Source: Mucilaginibacter polytrichastri
Lineage (GTDB): Bacteria > Bacteroidota > Bacteroidia > Sphingobacteriales > Sphingobacteriaceae
DNA: 55,337 bases
Direction of reading: 5' to 3'
Assembly (NCBI RefSeq): GCF_001911425.1
Contig: NZ_MPPL01000001.1
Location: 3,425,170 to 3,480,506, forward strand
Of the stretch, positions 41,093 through 49,542 are shown piece by piece. The stretch's first letter is position 1, and every line of letters begins with the position of its first letter. Below the pieces are notes generated by a model. The model was not told the DNA's origin and did not search any database. It saw nothing but the letters and a program-made list of their open reading frames with translations. The translations under genes and the position numbers were made by a program.

Positions 41093-41695
41093 ATGATAAC
41101 TGCAATTGACGCTAAAACTGCGCTGGTATTAATTGACCTTCAAAAAGGCATCGTTAGTTTGCCTACAGCGCATCTAACATCACAAATAGTAGAAAAATCG
41201 GCGCAACTGGTGGCTGCTTTCCGGAGCAAAAACCTGCCGGTAATTATTGTTAATGTAAACCCGCTTGGCGCTAAATGGACCCAAGCCAGGGTTGAGCAAT
41301 CAACCGCGCCCAAAGGGGAAGAAGCCATTGCACAAGCCAAAGCCGCAATGGAGCAATCCGGTTTTTTTGATATTGTACCAGAGATAGCAAACATTACCAC
41401 ACCCGATGATATTTTTATCACCAAAAATACCTGGAACGCTTTTTATAATACCGTTTTACATGATAGCCTGCAAAGATTCGGGATTACCAACATTGTACTG
41501 GCTGGCATAGCCACCAGTATAGGTGTAGAAGGCACCGCAAGAGCTGCCAGCGAGCATGGTTACAACATCACCTTTGCACAAGATGCCATGACGGATATGC
41601 ATTTATCGGCTCATGAAAACAGTGTAAAAACTATTTTCCCGCGTATAGGTGAGGTTGATGATACAGCCGCCATCATTAGCATGCTAACTCAATAA
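41093..41695 (+). CDS. Isochorismatase-superfamily hydrolase, catalytic Cys replaced by Gly
   Basis: The 200-residue product has the isochorismatase-like fold: catalytic Asp in 'TALVLIDLQKGI', Lys in 'DDIFITKNTWNAF', and the motif 'LAGIATSIGVEGTARAASEH'. In cysteine hydrolases the last motif reads '..AT.VCVE.TAR'; here the nucleophile Cys position is Gly, as in true isochorismatases such as EntB. It is therefore unlikely to be an amidase and may cleave a vinyl ether-like or other substrate. It is 21 bases after marR and 6 bases before the MFS gene. Confidence 0.9.
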   Translation: MITAIDAKTALVLIDLQKGIVSLPTAHLTSQIVEKSAQLVAAFRSKNLPVIIVNVNPLGAKWTQARVEQSTAPKGEEAIAQAKAAMEQSGFFDIVPEIANITTPDDIFITKNTWNAFYNTVLHDSLQRFGITNIVLAGIATSIGVEGTARAASEHGYNITFAQDAMTDMHLSAHENSVKTIFPRIGEVDDTAAIISMLTQ

Positions 41696-41701
41696 ACAAA
41701 C

Positions 41702-43078
41702 ATGCCAAACGAAGTAAAAGAAGAAGTATCGTACCGGTTTATGTTGCCCCTAATACTGGGCACCATGATGAACCCGCTGAACTCTACCATGCTGGCAACG
41801 GCATTACTTACGCTGTGTAATTCTTTTAAAATAAGCATTGGGCAGGGTGCTATACTTATTACTTCGCTTTATGTAACCGCCACTATTGCCCAACCGCTTA
41901 TGGGGCGGCTGGCCGATATTTTTAGTGCCAAGAAGATTAATTTACTTGGTTTTGTTTTGGTATTGATTGCCGCTTTAATTGGCGTGTTCGCGCCTAGTTT
42001 TCCATGGCTTATTTTGTCGCGCATTATGCTTGGGTTGGGTACTTCTGCCGCCTATCCATCGGCAATGGCGCTCATCAGCAAAAAATATACGCTGGAGGGC
42101 AAACCCGTACCGGGCAGGGTATTAGGTATCATCGCCGTATCGGCACAGGTAAGTATGGTTTTAGGGCCCGTATTGGGTGGCTTGCTTGCCCAGTGGTTTG
42201 GCTGGCGGGGTATCTTCTTTATCAACATCCCCTGGGTGCTTTTAGCGCTTTATCTATCAAGGGCCATCCCAGATTATGGTTCGGCTCCCGCAGACCGCAG
42301 CATTAGCTTGTTTAAACGGCTGGATGTACCGGGCATCATTATCTTCAGTGCATTCTTGCTTGCACTTTTGTATGTGCTGATGAGCAATAGCTTCGCCTTA
42401 TTATCGCTTGTTGCCCCGGTTATGCTGCTAGTTGTACTGATATTTTGGGAACGCAGCCAGCAATCTCCTTTTATTGATGTAAGGTTACTGGCCAATAAAC
42501 CTGCTTTATTGCTGGTATACATCCGCGCACTGGCTACCACTTATGTTTTGTACCAAATACTATATGCCATGCCGCAATGGCTGGAAGCTGTTAAACACAT
42601 GAGCCCCGCCAATACCGGTTTAATGATGCTGCCCGAGTCGGCCATGGCGATGCTGATGGGTTATTTAGTTTCTAAAAGCACCAAAGTATTCAGGCAAAAT
42701 TTATGGGGTGTATTAATTATGCTGCTTACCTGTATTTGCTGGCTTACCTTAAATGAGCAAAGCAGTATATGCTACATCTTCCTGGTTACATTAGTAATGG
42801 GTACCGCAGAAGGTATTAATATCATTGCCAACCAGGCACTTTTAAATACAGAAGCACCGCTGGCCCAAAAAGGTGTTTCTTTCGGCTTATCCAGAACGTT
42901 TGGTTATCTGGGCGCTATCATTTCCAGTTCGCAAATCAAGGTGCTATTCCATACAGGGGTAACAGACCATAGCTTCCATATAATTGGCTATACCGTGCTG
43001 TACTCTTGTGCTGCACTGGTTTTATTGTTAATACCCCTATGGCTGCGTACACGCAACAACAGCAGGGTTGTAGTTTAG
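41702..43078 (+). CDS. MFS drug:H+ antiporter (DHA2/EmrB-like)
   Basis: The 458-residue product is a major facilitator with about 14 hydrophobic helices. Visible markers are 'MLPLILGTMMNPLNSTMLAT' in helix 1, 'GRLADIFSAKKINLLG' between helices 2 and 3 (motif A), 'SRIMLGLGTSAAYPSAMALI', and motif C-like 'QVSMVLGPVLGGLLAQWFGW' in helix 5. DHA2 pumps export hydrophobic drugs and antibiotics. Its place at the end of a marR operon fits induction by the compound it exports. Confidence 0.92.
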   Translation: MPNEVKEEVSYRFMLPLILGTMMNPLNSTMLATALLTLCNSFKISIGQGAILITSLYVTATIAQPLMGRLADIFSAKKINLLGFVLVLIAALIGVFAPSFPWLILSRIMLGLGTSAAYPSAMALISKKYTLEGKPVPGRVLGIIAVSAQVSMVLGPVLGGLLAQWFGWRGIFFINIPWVLLALYLSRAIPDYGSAPADRSISLFKRLDVPGIIIFSAFLLALLYVLMSNSFALLSLVAPVMLLVVLIFWERSQQSPFIDVRLLANKPALLLVYIRALATTYVLYQILYAMPQWLEAVKHMSPANTGLMMLPESAMAMLMGYLVSKSTKVFRQNLWGVLIMLLTCICWLTLNEQSSICYIFLVTLVMGTAEGINIIANQALLNTEAPLAQKGVSFGLSRTFGYLGAIISSSQIKVLFHTGVTDHSFHIIGYTVLYSCAALVLLLIPLWLRTRNNSRVVV

Positions 43079-43097
43079 CTACAACCCCGGTTATTTA

Positions 43098-43670
43098 TTA
43101 CTTATCTTCTTTAATACTTTTTAAGCCTTTGGTCCAGCGCAGCAACTGGTCCAGCATAATTTTTGCGTTGCCAATTATCCTTTCATTGGGTATAAAGGCG
43201 CCTTCTTCCGTAAGGTATTCATTCAGCATGGGTATATTCACCATCTCTAATAGCGATACCACTTTTAATGATAACAAATCGGCCTTTAAACTCGATACCG
43301 CCCTTACCCCTGCAAAGGGGCCGATAGAATAACTTACCATACCGGCAGGTTTAAAAGCCCACTCATGTACCAGGTACTCTAATGCGTTTTTCAGCGATGC
43401 CGGGTAACTGTAGTCATACTCGGCGGTAACAAAAATAAAGGCATCGGCTTCATCAATCTTTGCGCTCCACTGTTTGGTATGCTCGTGTTCGTATTGCTTC
43501 ATTACCGGGTGTACAGCCTCATTCATTAATGGCAGATTAACTTCACCAAGGTCCAGCAATTCGGCTTCAAATGCGCCGTGCCGGTTTACCTGCTCTGTTA
43601 TCCACTGGCCTACTAATGGCCCTTTTCTGCCTGGGCGAACGGTAGCTGATATTACTTTTATTTTATACAT
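43098..43670 (-). CDS. NADPH-dependent FMN reductase family protein
   Basis: The 190-residue flavodoxin-fold protein shows the NADPH-dependent FMN reductase features: 'ISATVRPGRKGPLVGQWITE' (phosphate-binding loop), 'ADAFIFVTAEYDYSYPASLK' and 'NALEYLVHEW' (the Y/N..SYP.LK block). It probably reduces FMN or quinones/azo compounds. It converges with the MFS gene (19 bases apart). A -7 element TACATTTG on the minus strand (43703-43710) lies 33 bases before the ATG. Confidence 0.92.
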   Translation of the reverse strand: MYKIKVISATVRPGRKGPLVGQWITEQVNRHGAFEAELLDLGEVNLPLMNEAVHPVMKQYEHEHTKQWSAKIDEADAFIFVTAEYDYSYPASLKNALEYLVHEWAFKPAGMVSYSIGPFAGVRAVSSLKADLLSLKVVSLLEMVNIPMLNEYLTEEGAFIPNERIIGNAKIMLDQLLRWTKGLKSIKEDK

Positions 43671-43702
43671 ACTATTGTAGTTTTATATTGATGGTTTAAT
43701 TG

Positions 43703-43710
43703 CAAATGTA
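43703..43710 (-). promoter_or_regulatory. -7 element for the FMN reductase gene
   Basis: On the minus strand TACATTTG matches TAnnTTTG exactly and is 33 bases from the start codon. No clear -33 partner was found. GCAAAT (43702-43707) and ATTTGC (43722-43727) form a short inverted repeat over it. Confidence 0.5.
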
Positions 43711-43932
43711 AGCGCGATGCTATTTGCCTTACTAACTTATAACAAATACAAACTACAACAAAAACACAAAATTGATGTTTAATTTTAATGCGTTACGAAT
43801 CCATTGAATGTAACACAGTACTTTCTATAAAAATTTTGTCGCCTGCCGAATATTTATTTCATCAAAAATTCATAAAAGGTAAGTACAAAAGTTTATTTTT
43901 AGCGTAATTTGCTTTTATTGTTTCTATAATTT

Positions 43933-44946
43933 ATGATAAAGAAAACTGATTTTGTATACTCAGAAGAGTCTGAACCACACCGCATCCGTACTAAAAAAAT
44001 GCTTAAAGAGTTTCCGCACATCCGCGAACTCATTGGCAAAAACCCGCTAACCATCTTCGCTATATTAGGTGTAGTAGCTTTTATGGTTGTATTGGCATGG
44101 TTGGTACGCGATCAATCGTGGTGGGTAGTGTTTTTAGCAGCTTATTGTTTAGGTGCCTTTGGCGATCACGCATTGTTTGTTTTAATACACGAGTGCGCAC
44201 ACCATTTACTGTTTAAAAACAGATCAGCCAACCGCTGGGCAGGTATTATTGCCAACATCCCGCAAATTTTCCCAAGTTCAATCTCATTCGAATATTACCA
44301 TATTAAGCACCACTCTTTTCAGGGTGTGCATGAGCTGGATGCCGATTTACCAAATCACTGGGAGGCTAAACTAATAAACAACTCGTTTTTTGGCAAAGCC
44401 TTGTGGTTATTATTTTTCCCTATTTTTCAATTAACCAGATTATCGCGCTTAAAAGAAATTAAAGCATTTGATAAATGGGTTGCGGCTAATTATTTAGTAC
44501 AAATAGCCTTTACTACCGTAATATGGTACTTTATGGGCTGGCATGCTATTGCGTTTTTATTGCTTAGTTTCTCATTCTCTGTAGGTTTGCACCCGCTAGG
44601 CGCACGCTGGATACAGGAACATTATTTAACCCACAGCGATGAGCAGGAAACTTACAGCTATTATGGTGGCTTAAACCTGGTGGCCTTTAACGTAGGTTTC
44701 CATAATGAGCACCACGATTTTCCTTCTATCCCATGGAACAGGTTACCGCAGATTAAAAAGGCAGCACCGGTTTATTACGATACCCTGCATTCTCATAAAT
44801 CATGGACGATCTTATTTTTCCGTTTCCTGTTCGATCGTGAGATCTCGATGTTTAACCGCATCCTGAGAAAAGAACGTGGTAAGGTTGCATTAACAGATGT
44901 ATCGAAACCCGATCTGGAAATGACAAAGGTGCAGGAAGTAGCTTAA
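43933..44946 (+). CDS. Fatty acid desaturase of the sphingolipid delta-4 desaturase (DES1/DEGS1) type
   Basis: The 337-residue membrane enzyme keeps three di-iron His boxes: 'HECAHH', 'YYHIKHHSFQG' and 'HNEHHDFPSIPWNRLP'. Beyond the boxes it follows animal dihydroceramide desaturase through most of its length: 'DFVYSEESEPHRIRTKKMLK' at the N-terminus, 'SSISFEYYHIKHH', 'GLHPLGARWIQEHY', and 'ETYSYYGGLNLVAFNVGFHN'. DES1 converts dihydroceramide to ceramide by making a 4,5-trans double bond. Sphingobacteriaceae make sphingolipids, so a ceramide or related substrate is plausible. The substrate is inferred from similarity; ordinary fatty acyl substrates are possible. It is a single-gene unit ending in a strong terminator. 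Confidence 0.9.
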   Translation: MIKKTDFVYSEESEPHRIRTKKMLKEFPHIRELIGKNPLTIFAILGVVAFMVVLAWLVRDQSWWVVFLAAYCLGAFGDHALFVLIHECAHHLLFKNRSANRWAGIIANIPQIFPSSISFEYYHIKHHSFQGVHELDADLPNHWEAKLINNSFFGKALWLLFFPIFQLTRLSRLKEIKAFDKWVAANYLVQIAFTTVIWYFMGWHAIAFLLLSFSFSVGLHPLGARWIQEHYLTHSDEQETYSYYGGLNLVAFNVGFHNEHHDFPSIPWNRLPQIKKAAPVYYDTLHSHKSWTILFFRFLFDREISMFNRILRKERGKVALTDVSKPDLEMTKVQEVA

Positions 44947-44970
44947 ATATACCTTCACAATACTGAAATT

Positions 44971-45012
44971 TAAATGCCAAAGGCTGTGCAATCGCGCAGC
45001 CTTTGGCATTTA
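44971..45012 (+). terminator. Strong hairpin after the desaturase gene
   Basis: TAAATGCCAAAGGCTG pairs perfectly with CAGCCTTTGGCATTTA around TGCAATCGCG, 25 bases past the stop codon. A-rich and T-rich ends suit termination in either direction. Confidence 0.9.
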
Positions 45013-45249
45013 AAAACATCCATAACCTAACTAAACTTTTAAGCACCTTAATGCAATAAATCAGGCTAGCCGCAAAGCTAAAAAGGATATTAAAATTTAT
45101 TAAATCTATTTAAATTACAATCAAAAAATTCAGAATTTCTTCATAATTCATTGTAATATTCCCGCGAGGCAATATCCATTGATTTGTATAGATTAATTTT
45201 CATACAACTGACATATACGTCTGTAAATCAGCTTCTCAAATGCCTATTC

Positions 45250-45283
45250 TTATTTGGATTTAATCTAATTATGCATACTTTTG
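45250..45283 (+). promoter_or_regulatory. Fur-box-like element and promoter of the imelysin operon
   Basis: TTATTTGGA-N5-TCTAATTAT (45250-45272) is an imperfect inverted repeat that covers a -33 TTTG (45253-45256). It lies 3 bases before an exact -7 element TACTTTTG (45276-45283). The same arrangement recurs base-for-base at 52926-52959 before the siderophore receptor. The start codon of the porin is 18 bases further on. Apart from this site and the hairpin at 44971-45012, I see nothing else in the 355-base gap 44947-45301. Confidence 0.75.
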
Positions 45284-45301
45284 CTCGACATATTATAATC
45301 G

Positions 45302-46522
45302 ATGCAAAAAATATTTACGTTCGTCTTGTTATTATTTTCTTCATTAAGTGTGTTCGCACAGCAACCTGTAGCAACAACTTCAGAAGATTCATTATCACGC
45401 AACCTTTCTAAAACATCTACTACCATAGGCGGGTATGGTAATGCTTTTTATCAACGCAATTCTAATTTAGGAACAGCCCGTGCCGACCTGGAGCGAGGGG
45501 TACTTTTCTTCGGGCACAAATTCAACAGCCAGATCTCTTTTTTCTCTGAGCTGGAAATTGAGGATGCCAAAGTAGCCGGCGGCCAAAACGGCGGCGAGGT
45601 AAGCTTCGAACAAGCGTATCTTAAGTTTAACCTTAATGCCAACCAATACATAGTGGCTGGTTTGTTTATCCCCCGCATTGGTATACTGAACGAAAATCAC
45701 CTGCCTAATACCTTCAACGGTAACGAGCGTAACTACGTAGAAACTTTTATTATCCCCGCCACATGGCGCGAACTGGGTGTTAGCCTGTATGGCAGCCTCA
45801 ACCGCTTACCCATCAATTACACCATCGGTATTATGAACGGTTTAAGTTCGGCTGCATTTACACACGGCACCGGGCTTATTGATGGCCGGTTTGAAGGCCG
45901 TAATGCATCGGCCAATAACCTGGCAGTTACTGCATCGCTGCAATATTACGCGGGTAATTTTAAAGCACAACTCTCCGGCTATTATGGTGGTACAATAGGT
46001 GCAAGTAAAAGAAAAGCTGATAGCCTGGGTTTAAGCTCAGGCTTATTTGCAGTACCGGTAGCCCTGGGCGAAGCCGATGTACAATACGCACACAACGGTT
46101 TTTCGGCTAAAGTTTTAGGCACTATCGTTTCTATCAAAGATGCCGCAAGCATTAACCGTGCTTACGCCAACAACACGCCCGAAACAGAGTATGGCGCTTA
46201 TGCTGAATTGGGCTACGATTTGTTGTATAAACTGATTCGCCATTCGCATCCTCAGCAACTTATTTTATTTGTGCGGGATGAAAAACTGGATATGAATTCA
46301 AAAATCCCCAGCAACGGAATTACAGATGGCACGCTCGATCAAAATTACGTAGTAACAGGGTTAACTTATCTGCCTATTCGTAACATAGCTTTAAAGGCAG
46401 ATGTACGCATAGTGCATACCGGCGCACAAAACCCTAATCTGATTATTAACCCCAACCCGGCAACAGTACCATATCAGCAAGAGAACAATCTGATTAATCT
46501 GGGTATGGCTTTTTCATTTTAA
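45302..46522 (+). CDS. Outer membrane beta-barrel porin (phosphate-selective-porin-like)
   Basis: The 406-residue product has a signal peptide ('FVLLLFSSLSVFAQQ') and an alternating beta-barrel pattern ending in 'LINLGMAFSF', with the typical terminal Phe. Family-like blocks are 'RADLERGVLFFGHKFNSQIS', 'YIVAGLFIPRIGILNENHLP' and 'YVETFIIPATWRELGVSLYG'. It starts a four-gene operon with a Rieske protein, an imelysin and a di-haem protein. It may be the outer membrane pore of an iron-uptake system, by context. Confidence 0.85.
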   Translation: MQKIFTFVLLLFSSLSVFAQQPVATTSEDSLSRNLSKTSTTIGGYGNAFYQRNSNLGTARADLERGVLFFGHKFNSQISFFSELEIEDAKVAGGQNGGEVSFEQAYLKFNLNANQYIVAGLFIPRIGILNENHLPNTFNGNERNYVETFIIPATWRELGVSLYGSLNRLPINYTIGIMNGLSSAAFTHGTGLIDGRFEGRNASANNLAVTASLQYYAGNFKAQLSGYYGGTIGASKRKADSLGLSSGLFAVPVALGEADVQYAHNGFSAKVLGTIVSIKDAASINRAYANNTPETEYGAYAELGYDLLYKLIRHSHPQQLILFVRDEKLDMNSKIPSNGITDGTLDQNYVVTGLTYLPIRNIALKADVRIVHTGAQNPNLIINPNPATVPYQQENNLINLGMAFSF

Positions 46523-46526
46523 AATT

Positions 46527-46949
46527 ATGGAAAGAAGAGACTTTTTGAAGCAGACCTGTGCATTATGCATGATAGCCAGTGCAGGCGTAGCTATTGGCAG
46601 CCTGGCATCTTGCTCTACACTCCCTGTTTATCAAACCGCTATCAGCAACCAAACGGTTACTGTACCGGCATCTCTTTTTGAGAAAAGCAATTTGCAGATC
46701 ATTCAGCCTAAAAACCTATACTACAATATAGCGCTGAAGAAAGAAAACGACGGCAGCTACACCGCACTATTACTGCGCTGTACACATGCCGATAACCAAC
46801 TGATAACTACAGGTAACGGTTATAAATGCACACTGCATGGCAGTGCCTTTAACCAGGAAGGGCAAGTAACCATTGGCCCCGCAGAAAAGCCTTTACATAA
46901 ATACCCAACAGAAATTAATAACGGACAAATAATTATACACTTATCATAA
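46527..46949 (+). CDS. Rieske [2Fe-2S] protein with exported N-terminus
   Basis: The 140-residue product has an N-terminus like a Tat/lipoprotein signal ('MERRDFLKQTCALCMIASAG', then 'GSLASCSTL') and a Rieske fold with both cluster ligand pairs: 'RCTHADNQL' (C-x-H) and 'YKCTLHGSAF' (C-x-x-H). It is 4 bases after the porin gene and 6 bases before the imelysin gene. It probably passes electrons at the periplasmic face, possibly to reduce Fe3+ for uptake. Confidence 0.9.
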   Translation: MERRDFLKQTCALCMIASAGVAIGSLASCSTLPVYQTAISNQTVTVPASLFEKSNLQIIQPKNLYYNIALKKENDGSYTALLLRCTHADNQLITTGNGYKCTLHGSAFNQEGQVTIGPAEKPLHKYPTEINNGQIIIHLS

Positions 46950-46955
46950 ATAGAT

Positions 46956-48032
46956 ATGAAAAATAACTTACTCTCTCTCTTAACCTGTGCTGCTGTACTT
47001 GCATTTAGCAGTTGCTCAAAATCGAGCAAAGACGATGTGCAAACAACAGATGCTACCTTAGAAACCAAGGTAATTACAGACTTTACCAGTGTAGTAGCCA
47101 ACCCGGATTATACCGACCTGCAAGCTAAAGCCTCACTTTTAAATACAGCCGTAACCACATTGGTTGCCACCCCAACCGATGCCAACCTGCTTGCAGCACA
47201 AACAGCGTGGAAAAATACCCGTGCACCATGGGAGGCTTGCGAAGGATTCTTGTTTGGCCCGGTTGAAGATTTTAACTATGACCCTACTATGGATAGCTGG
47301 CCGGTTGATAAAAACGAACTTGATGCTATATTAGCCAGCAATAATGCATTAGGGGTTACCGATGTTAATGCCCTGCAAGACACACAAAAAGGTTTCCACG
47401 CTATTGAGTATATTATTTTTGGTTTAGGTGGAACTCAAAAAGCAGCAAATATTACTGCACGCGAAAAGATATATCTTACCTCGCTTACCCAAAGCCTGTA
47501 TAATACTGCTACACAGCTACAAAACAGTTGGTCGGCCTCGGGCGGCAACTATACCAAGCAAGTAACCACTGCAGGTAGCGGAAGCACCGTTTTTGCTTCG
47601 CGTAAAGATCTTTTTATTGCCCTGGTTGGCTCAATGGCCGATATTTGCAACGAAGTTTCGACCTCAAAAATGCAAACACCACTGGTAGCACAAGATTCTT
47701 TACAGGATGAGTCGGCTTTTTCGCATAATTCAATTGCCGATTTTAAGAACAACATTACCGGCATTTATAATGCTTATATGTGTACTTATAATGGTGCAAC
47801 AGGTACTGGCTTAAACCAGCTGGTGGCTGCAAAAAATGCGGCATTAGACCTTAAACTGCGAACCCAAATGCAAGCTGCAATCGCATCATTCAGCACTATT
47901 ACTACCACTTACGAAAAGGCTATTTACACCAACCAGTCGCAGGTAAAAGCGGTACAGGCTGCTATAAACACCCTGCACGATTCGCTGGATGGCGATTTGA
48001 CAACCTTCGTTAACACAAATATTAAAGACTAA
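46956..48032 (+). CDS. Imelysin-family iron-regulated lipoprotein
   Basis: The 358-residue product has a lipoprotein signal ('AVLAFSSCSKS') and an imelysin domain with the GxHxxE motif in 'KGFHAIEYIIFGLGG' and 'WKNTRAPWEACEGFLFGPVE' near residue 90. Imelysin (IrpA/EfeO-M75-like) proteins bind iron in the periplasm. It shares the operon with a porin, a Rieske protein and a di-haem protein, a set seen in bacterial iron-acquisition loci. Confidence 0.92.
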   Translation: MKNNLLSLLTCAAVLAFSSCSKSSKDDVQTTDATLETKVITDFTSVVANPDYTDLQAKASLLNTAVTTLVATPTDANLLAAQTAWKNTRAPWEACEGFLFGPVEDFNYDPTMDSWPVDKNELDAILASNNALGVTDVNALQDTQKGFHAIEYIIFGLGGTQKAANITAREKIYLTSLTQSLYNTATQLQNSWSASGGNYTKQVTTAGSGSTVFASRKDLFIALVGSMADICNEVSTSKMQTPLVAQDSLQDESAFSHNSIADFKNNITGIYNAYMCTYNGATGTGLNQLVAAKNAALDLKLRTQMQAAIASFSTITTTYEKAIYTNQSQVKAVQAAINTLHDSLDGDLTTFVNTNIKD

Positions 48033-48056
48033 TTAAGCCACTAAGGGCATATATAC

Positions 48057-49430
48057 GTGAGAAAAATTAAGGTTATCGGGATTTTATTATTACTGGTGGT
48101 TTTGATGGTGCAATGCCAAAAATCATCAGTATTGCCTGCTGAAGATTATGATGATCGCCTTTCCGGAGGTGGAGAAACGGTTTTTAATGCTACCAGCCAT
48201 GCCTTTAGCCAGATGTTTACCGGCATGGGTACCTATGACAATTATGTACATTCACTGGGCGACGATGTTTTTAGCCGTTCTTTTGTTTCGGCCCCTGCCC
48301 CTATCAACAGTGGCTTAGGCGCATTATACAATAACGTATCTTGCATATCGTGCCACCATAATGATGGTATCGGTTTACCCACAGCCGGCGAGCTGCAGTC
48401 ATCACTATTGGTTAGGATCAGTCAGCCGGGTACAGATGCCAATGGCGGCCCGCTTGCCGTGCCGGGATATGGCGTGCAACTGCAGGACAAAGCTGTTTTC
48501 GGTAAGCTGCCGGAGTGTAAAGTTAACATCAGCTATACCTACAATACTTACACTTTAGATGATGGCACAACTTACGAGCTGCGCACACCTACTTATACTT
48601 TAAGTAATTTATATACGCCAATAGCAAGCAGTTATATGCTTTCGCCACGTTTGGCCCCGCCAATGATTGGTTTAGGTTTGTTAGAAACCATACCTGAAAG
48701 CCAAATTGTTGCCGGTGCCGACCCCAACGATAGCAACGGCGATGGTATTAAAGGCAGAGCCAATTATGTATGGGATGTGAATACCAAAACCAGGCTTTTG
48801 GGCCGCTTTGGATGGAAAGCTAATACAGCAACAGTGATAACACAGGTTGTATCTGCCTTTAACCAGGATATGGGTTTAACCACCAGCATATTACCTGTAG
48901 AAAACAGCTTTGGCCAGCCACAGTATGATGGGCTGAAAGACGACCCTGAAGTTGCCGATACCATTGTAAATGCCGTTAAGTTTTACGCCCAAACCTTGTG
49001 CGTACCCGCCCGCAGAAACACAACAAACGCTACCATTAAACGCGGCGAACAATTATTTGCCCTGGGCAAATGCGTTAATTGCCATAAGCAAACCTTTACA
49101 ACAGGTGTAGATGTATCGAGGCCATATATATCCAGCCAGGTAATTCACCCTTATACCGATATGCTGGTGCATGATATGGGTGCAGGCCTGGCAGATAACC
49201 GGCCAGACTATTTAGCAGGCGGGCAAGACTGGCGTACGGCTCCATTATGGGGGCTGGGGTTGTTTGAAACCATTAATAGCCCGGGCTATTATCTGCATGA
49301 TGGCCGTGCACGTACCTTAACCGAAGCCATAATGTGGCATGGCGGCGAAGCAGAAGCATCAAAAGCATACTTCTCGCATTTGAGCACTGCCGATAGAAAT
49401 GCGTTGTTGGCGTTTTTAAAATCGCTGTAG
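48057..49430 (+). CDS. Di-haem oxidoreductase (thiol oxidoreductase-like, DUF1111 family)
   Basis: The 457-residue product starts with GTG, justified by a signal sequence ('IGILLLLVVLMVQCQKS', possible lipoprotein). Two c-type haem sites are present: 'SCISCHHNDG' and 'CVNCHKQ'. The blocks 'RLAPPMIGLGLLETIPES', 'DSNGDGIKGRANYVWD' and 'LHDGRARTLTEAIMWHGGEA' are diagnostic of the di-haem oxidoreductase family near imelysin genes. It probably acts in periplasmic redox steps with the Rieske protein. It ends the operon before a long terminator. Confidence 0.92.
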   Translation: MRKIKVIGILLLLVVLMVQCQKSSVLPAEDYDDRLSGGGETVFNATSHAFSQMFTGMGTYDNYVHSLGDDVFSRSFVSAPAPINSGLGALYNNVSCISCHHNDGIGLPTAGELQSSLLVRISQPGTDANGGPLAVPGYGVQLQDKAVFGKLPECKVNISYTYNTYTLDDGTTYELRTPTYTLSNLYTPIASSYMLSPRLAPPMIGLGLLETIPESQIVAGADPNDSNGDGIKGRANYVWDVNTKTRLLGRFGWKANTATVITQVVSAFNQDMGLTTSILPVENSFGQPQYDGLKDDPEVADTIVNAVKFYAQTLCVPARRNTTNATIKRGEQLFALGKCVNCHKQTFTTGVDVSRPYISSQVIHPYTDMLVHDMGAGLADNRPDYLAGGQDWRTAPLWGLGLFETINSPGYYLHDGRARTLTEAIMWHGGEAEASKAYFSHLSTADRNALLAFLKSL

Positions 49431-49441
49431 AAATATTTCAG

Positions 49442-49490
49442 TATAAAAGAACAGTCCCTGCCGTTAAACAGCAGGGACTGTTCTTTTATA
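49442..49490. terminator. Long perfect bidirectional terminator
   Basis: The arms 49442-49461 and 49471-49490 are a perfect 20-base inverted repeat around a nine-base loop. The stem centre is GTCCCTGC/GCAGGGAC and the ends are TATAAAAG/CTTTTATA. It lies between the converging di-haem and GH125 genes. The core matches that of the terminator at 26306-26337. Confidence 0.93.
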
Positions 49491-49542
49491 TAGCCCTGTC
49501 ATTCAGAACTAGGTTATGAATGACAAAATGGGAGTAGGCAAC

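Noticed and set aside
45184..45411. Plus-strand 75-codon open frame over the imelysin operon promoter
   Set aside because: It overlaps the Fur-like promoter and the porin start in another frame, and has no plausible domain.
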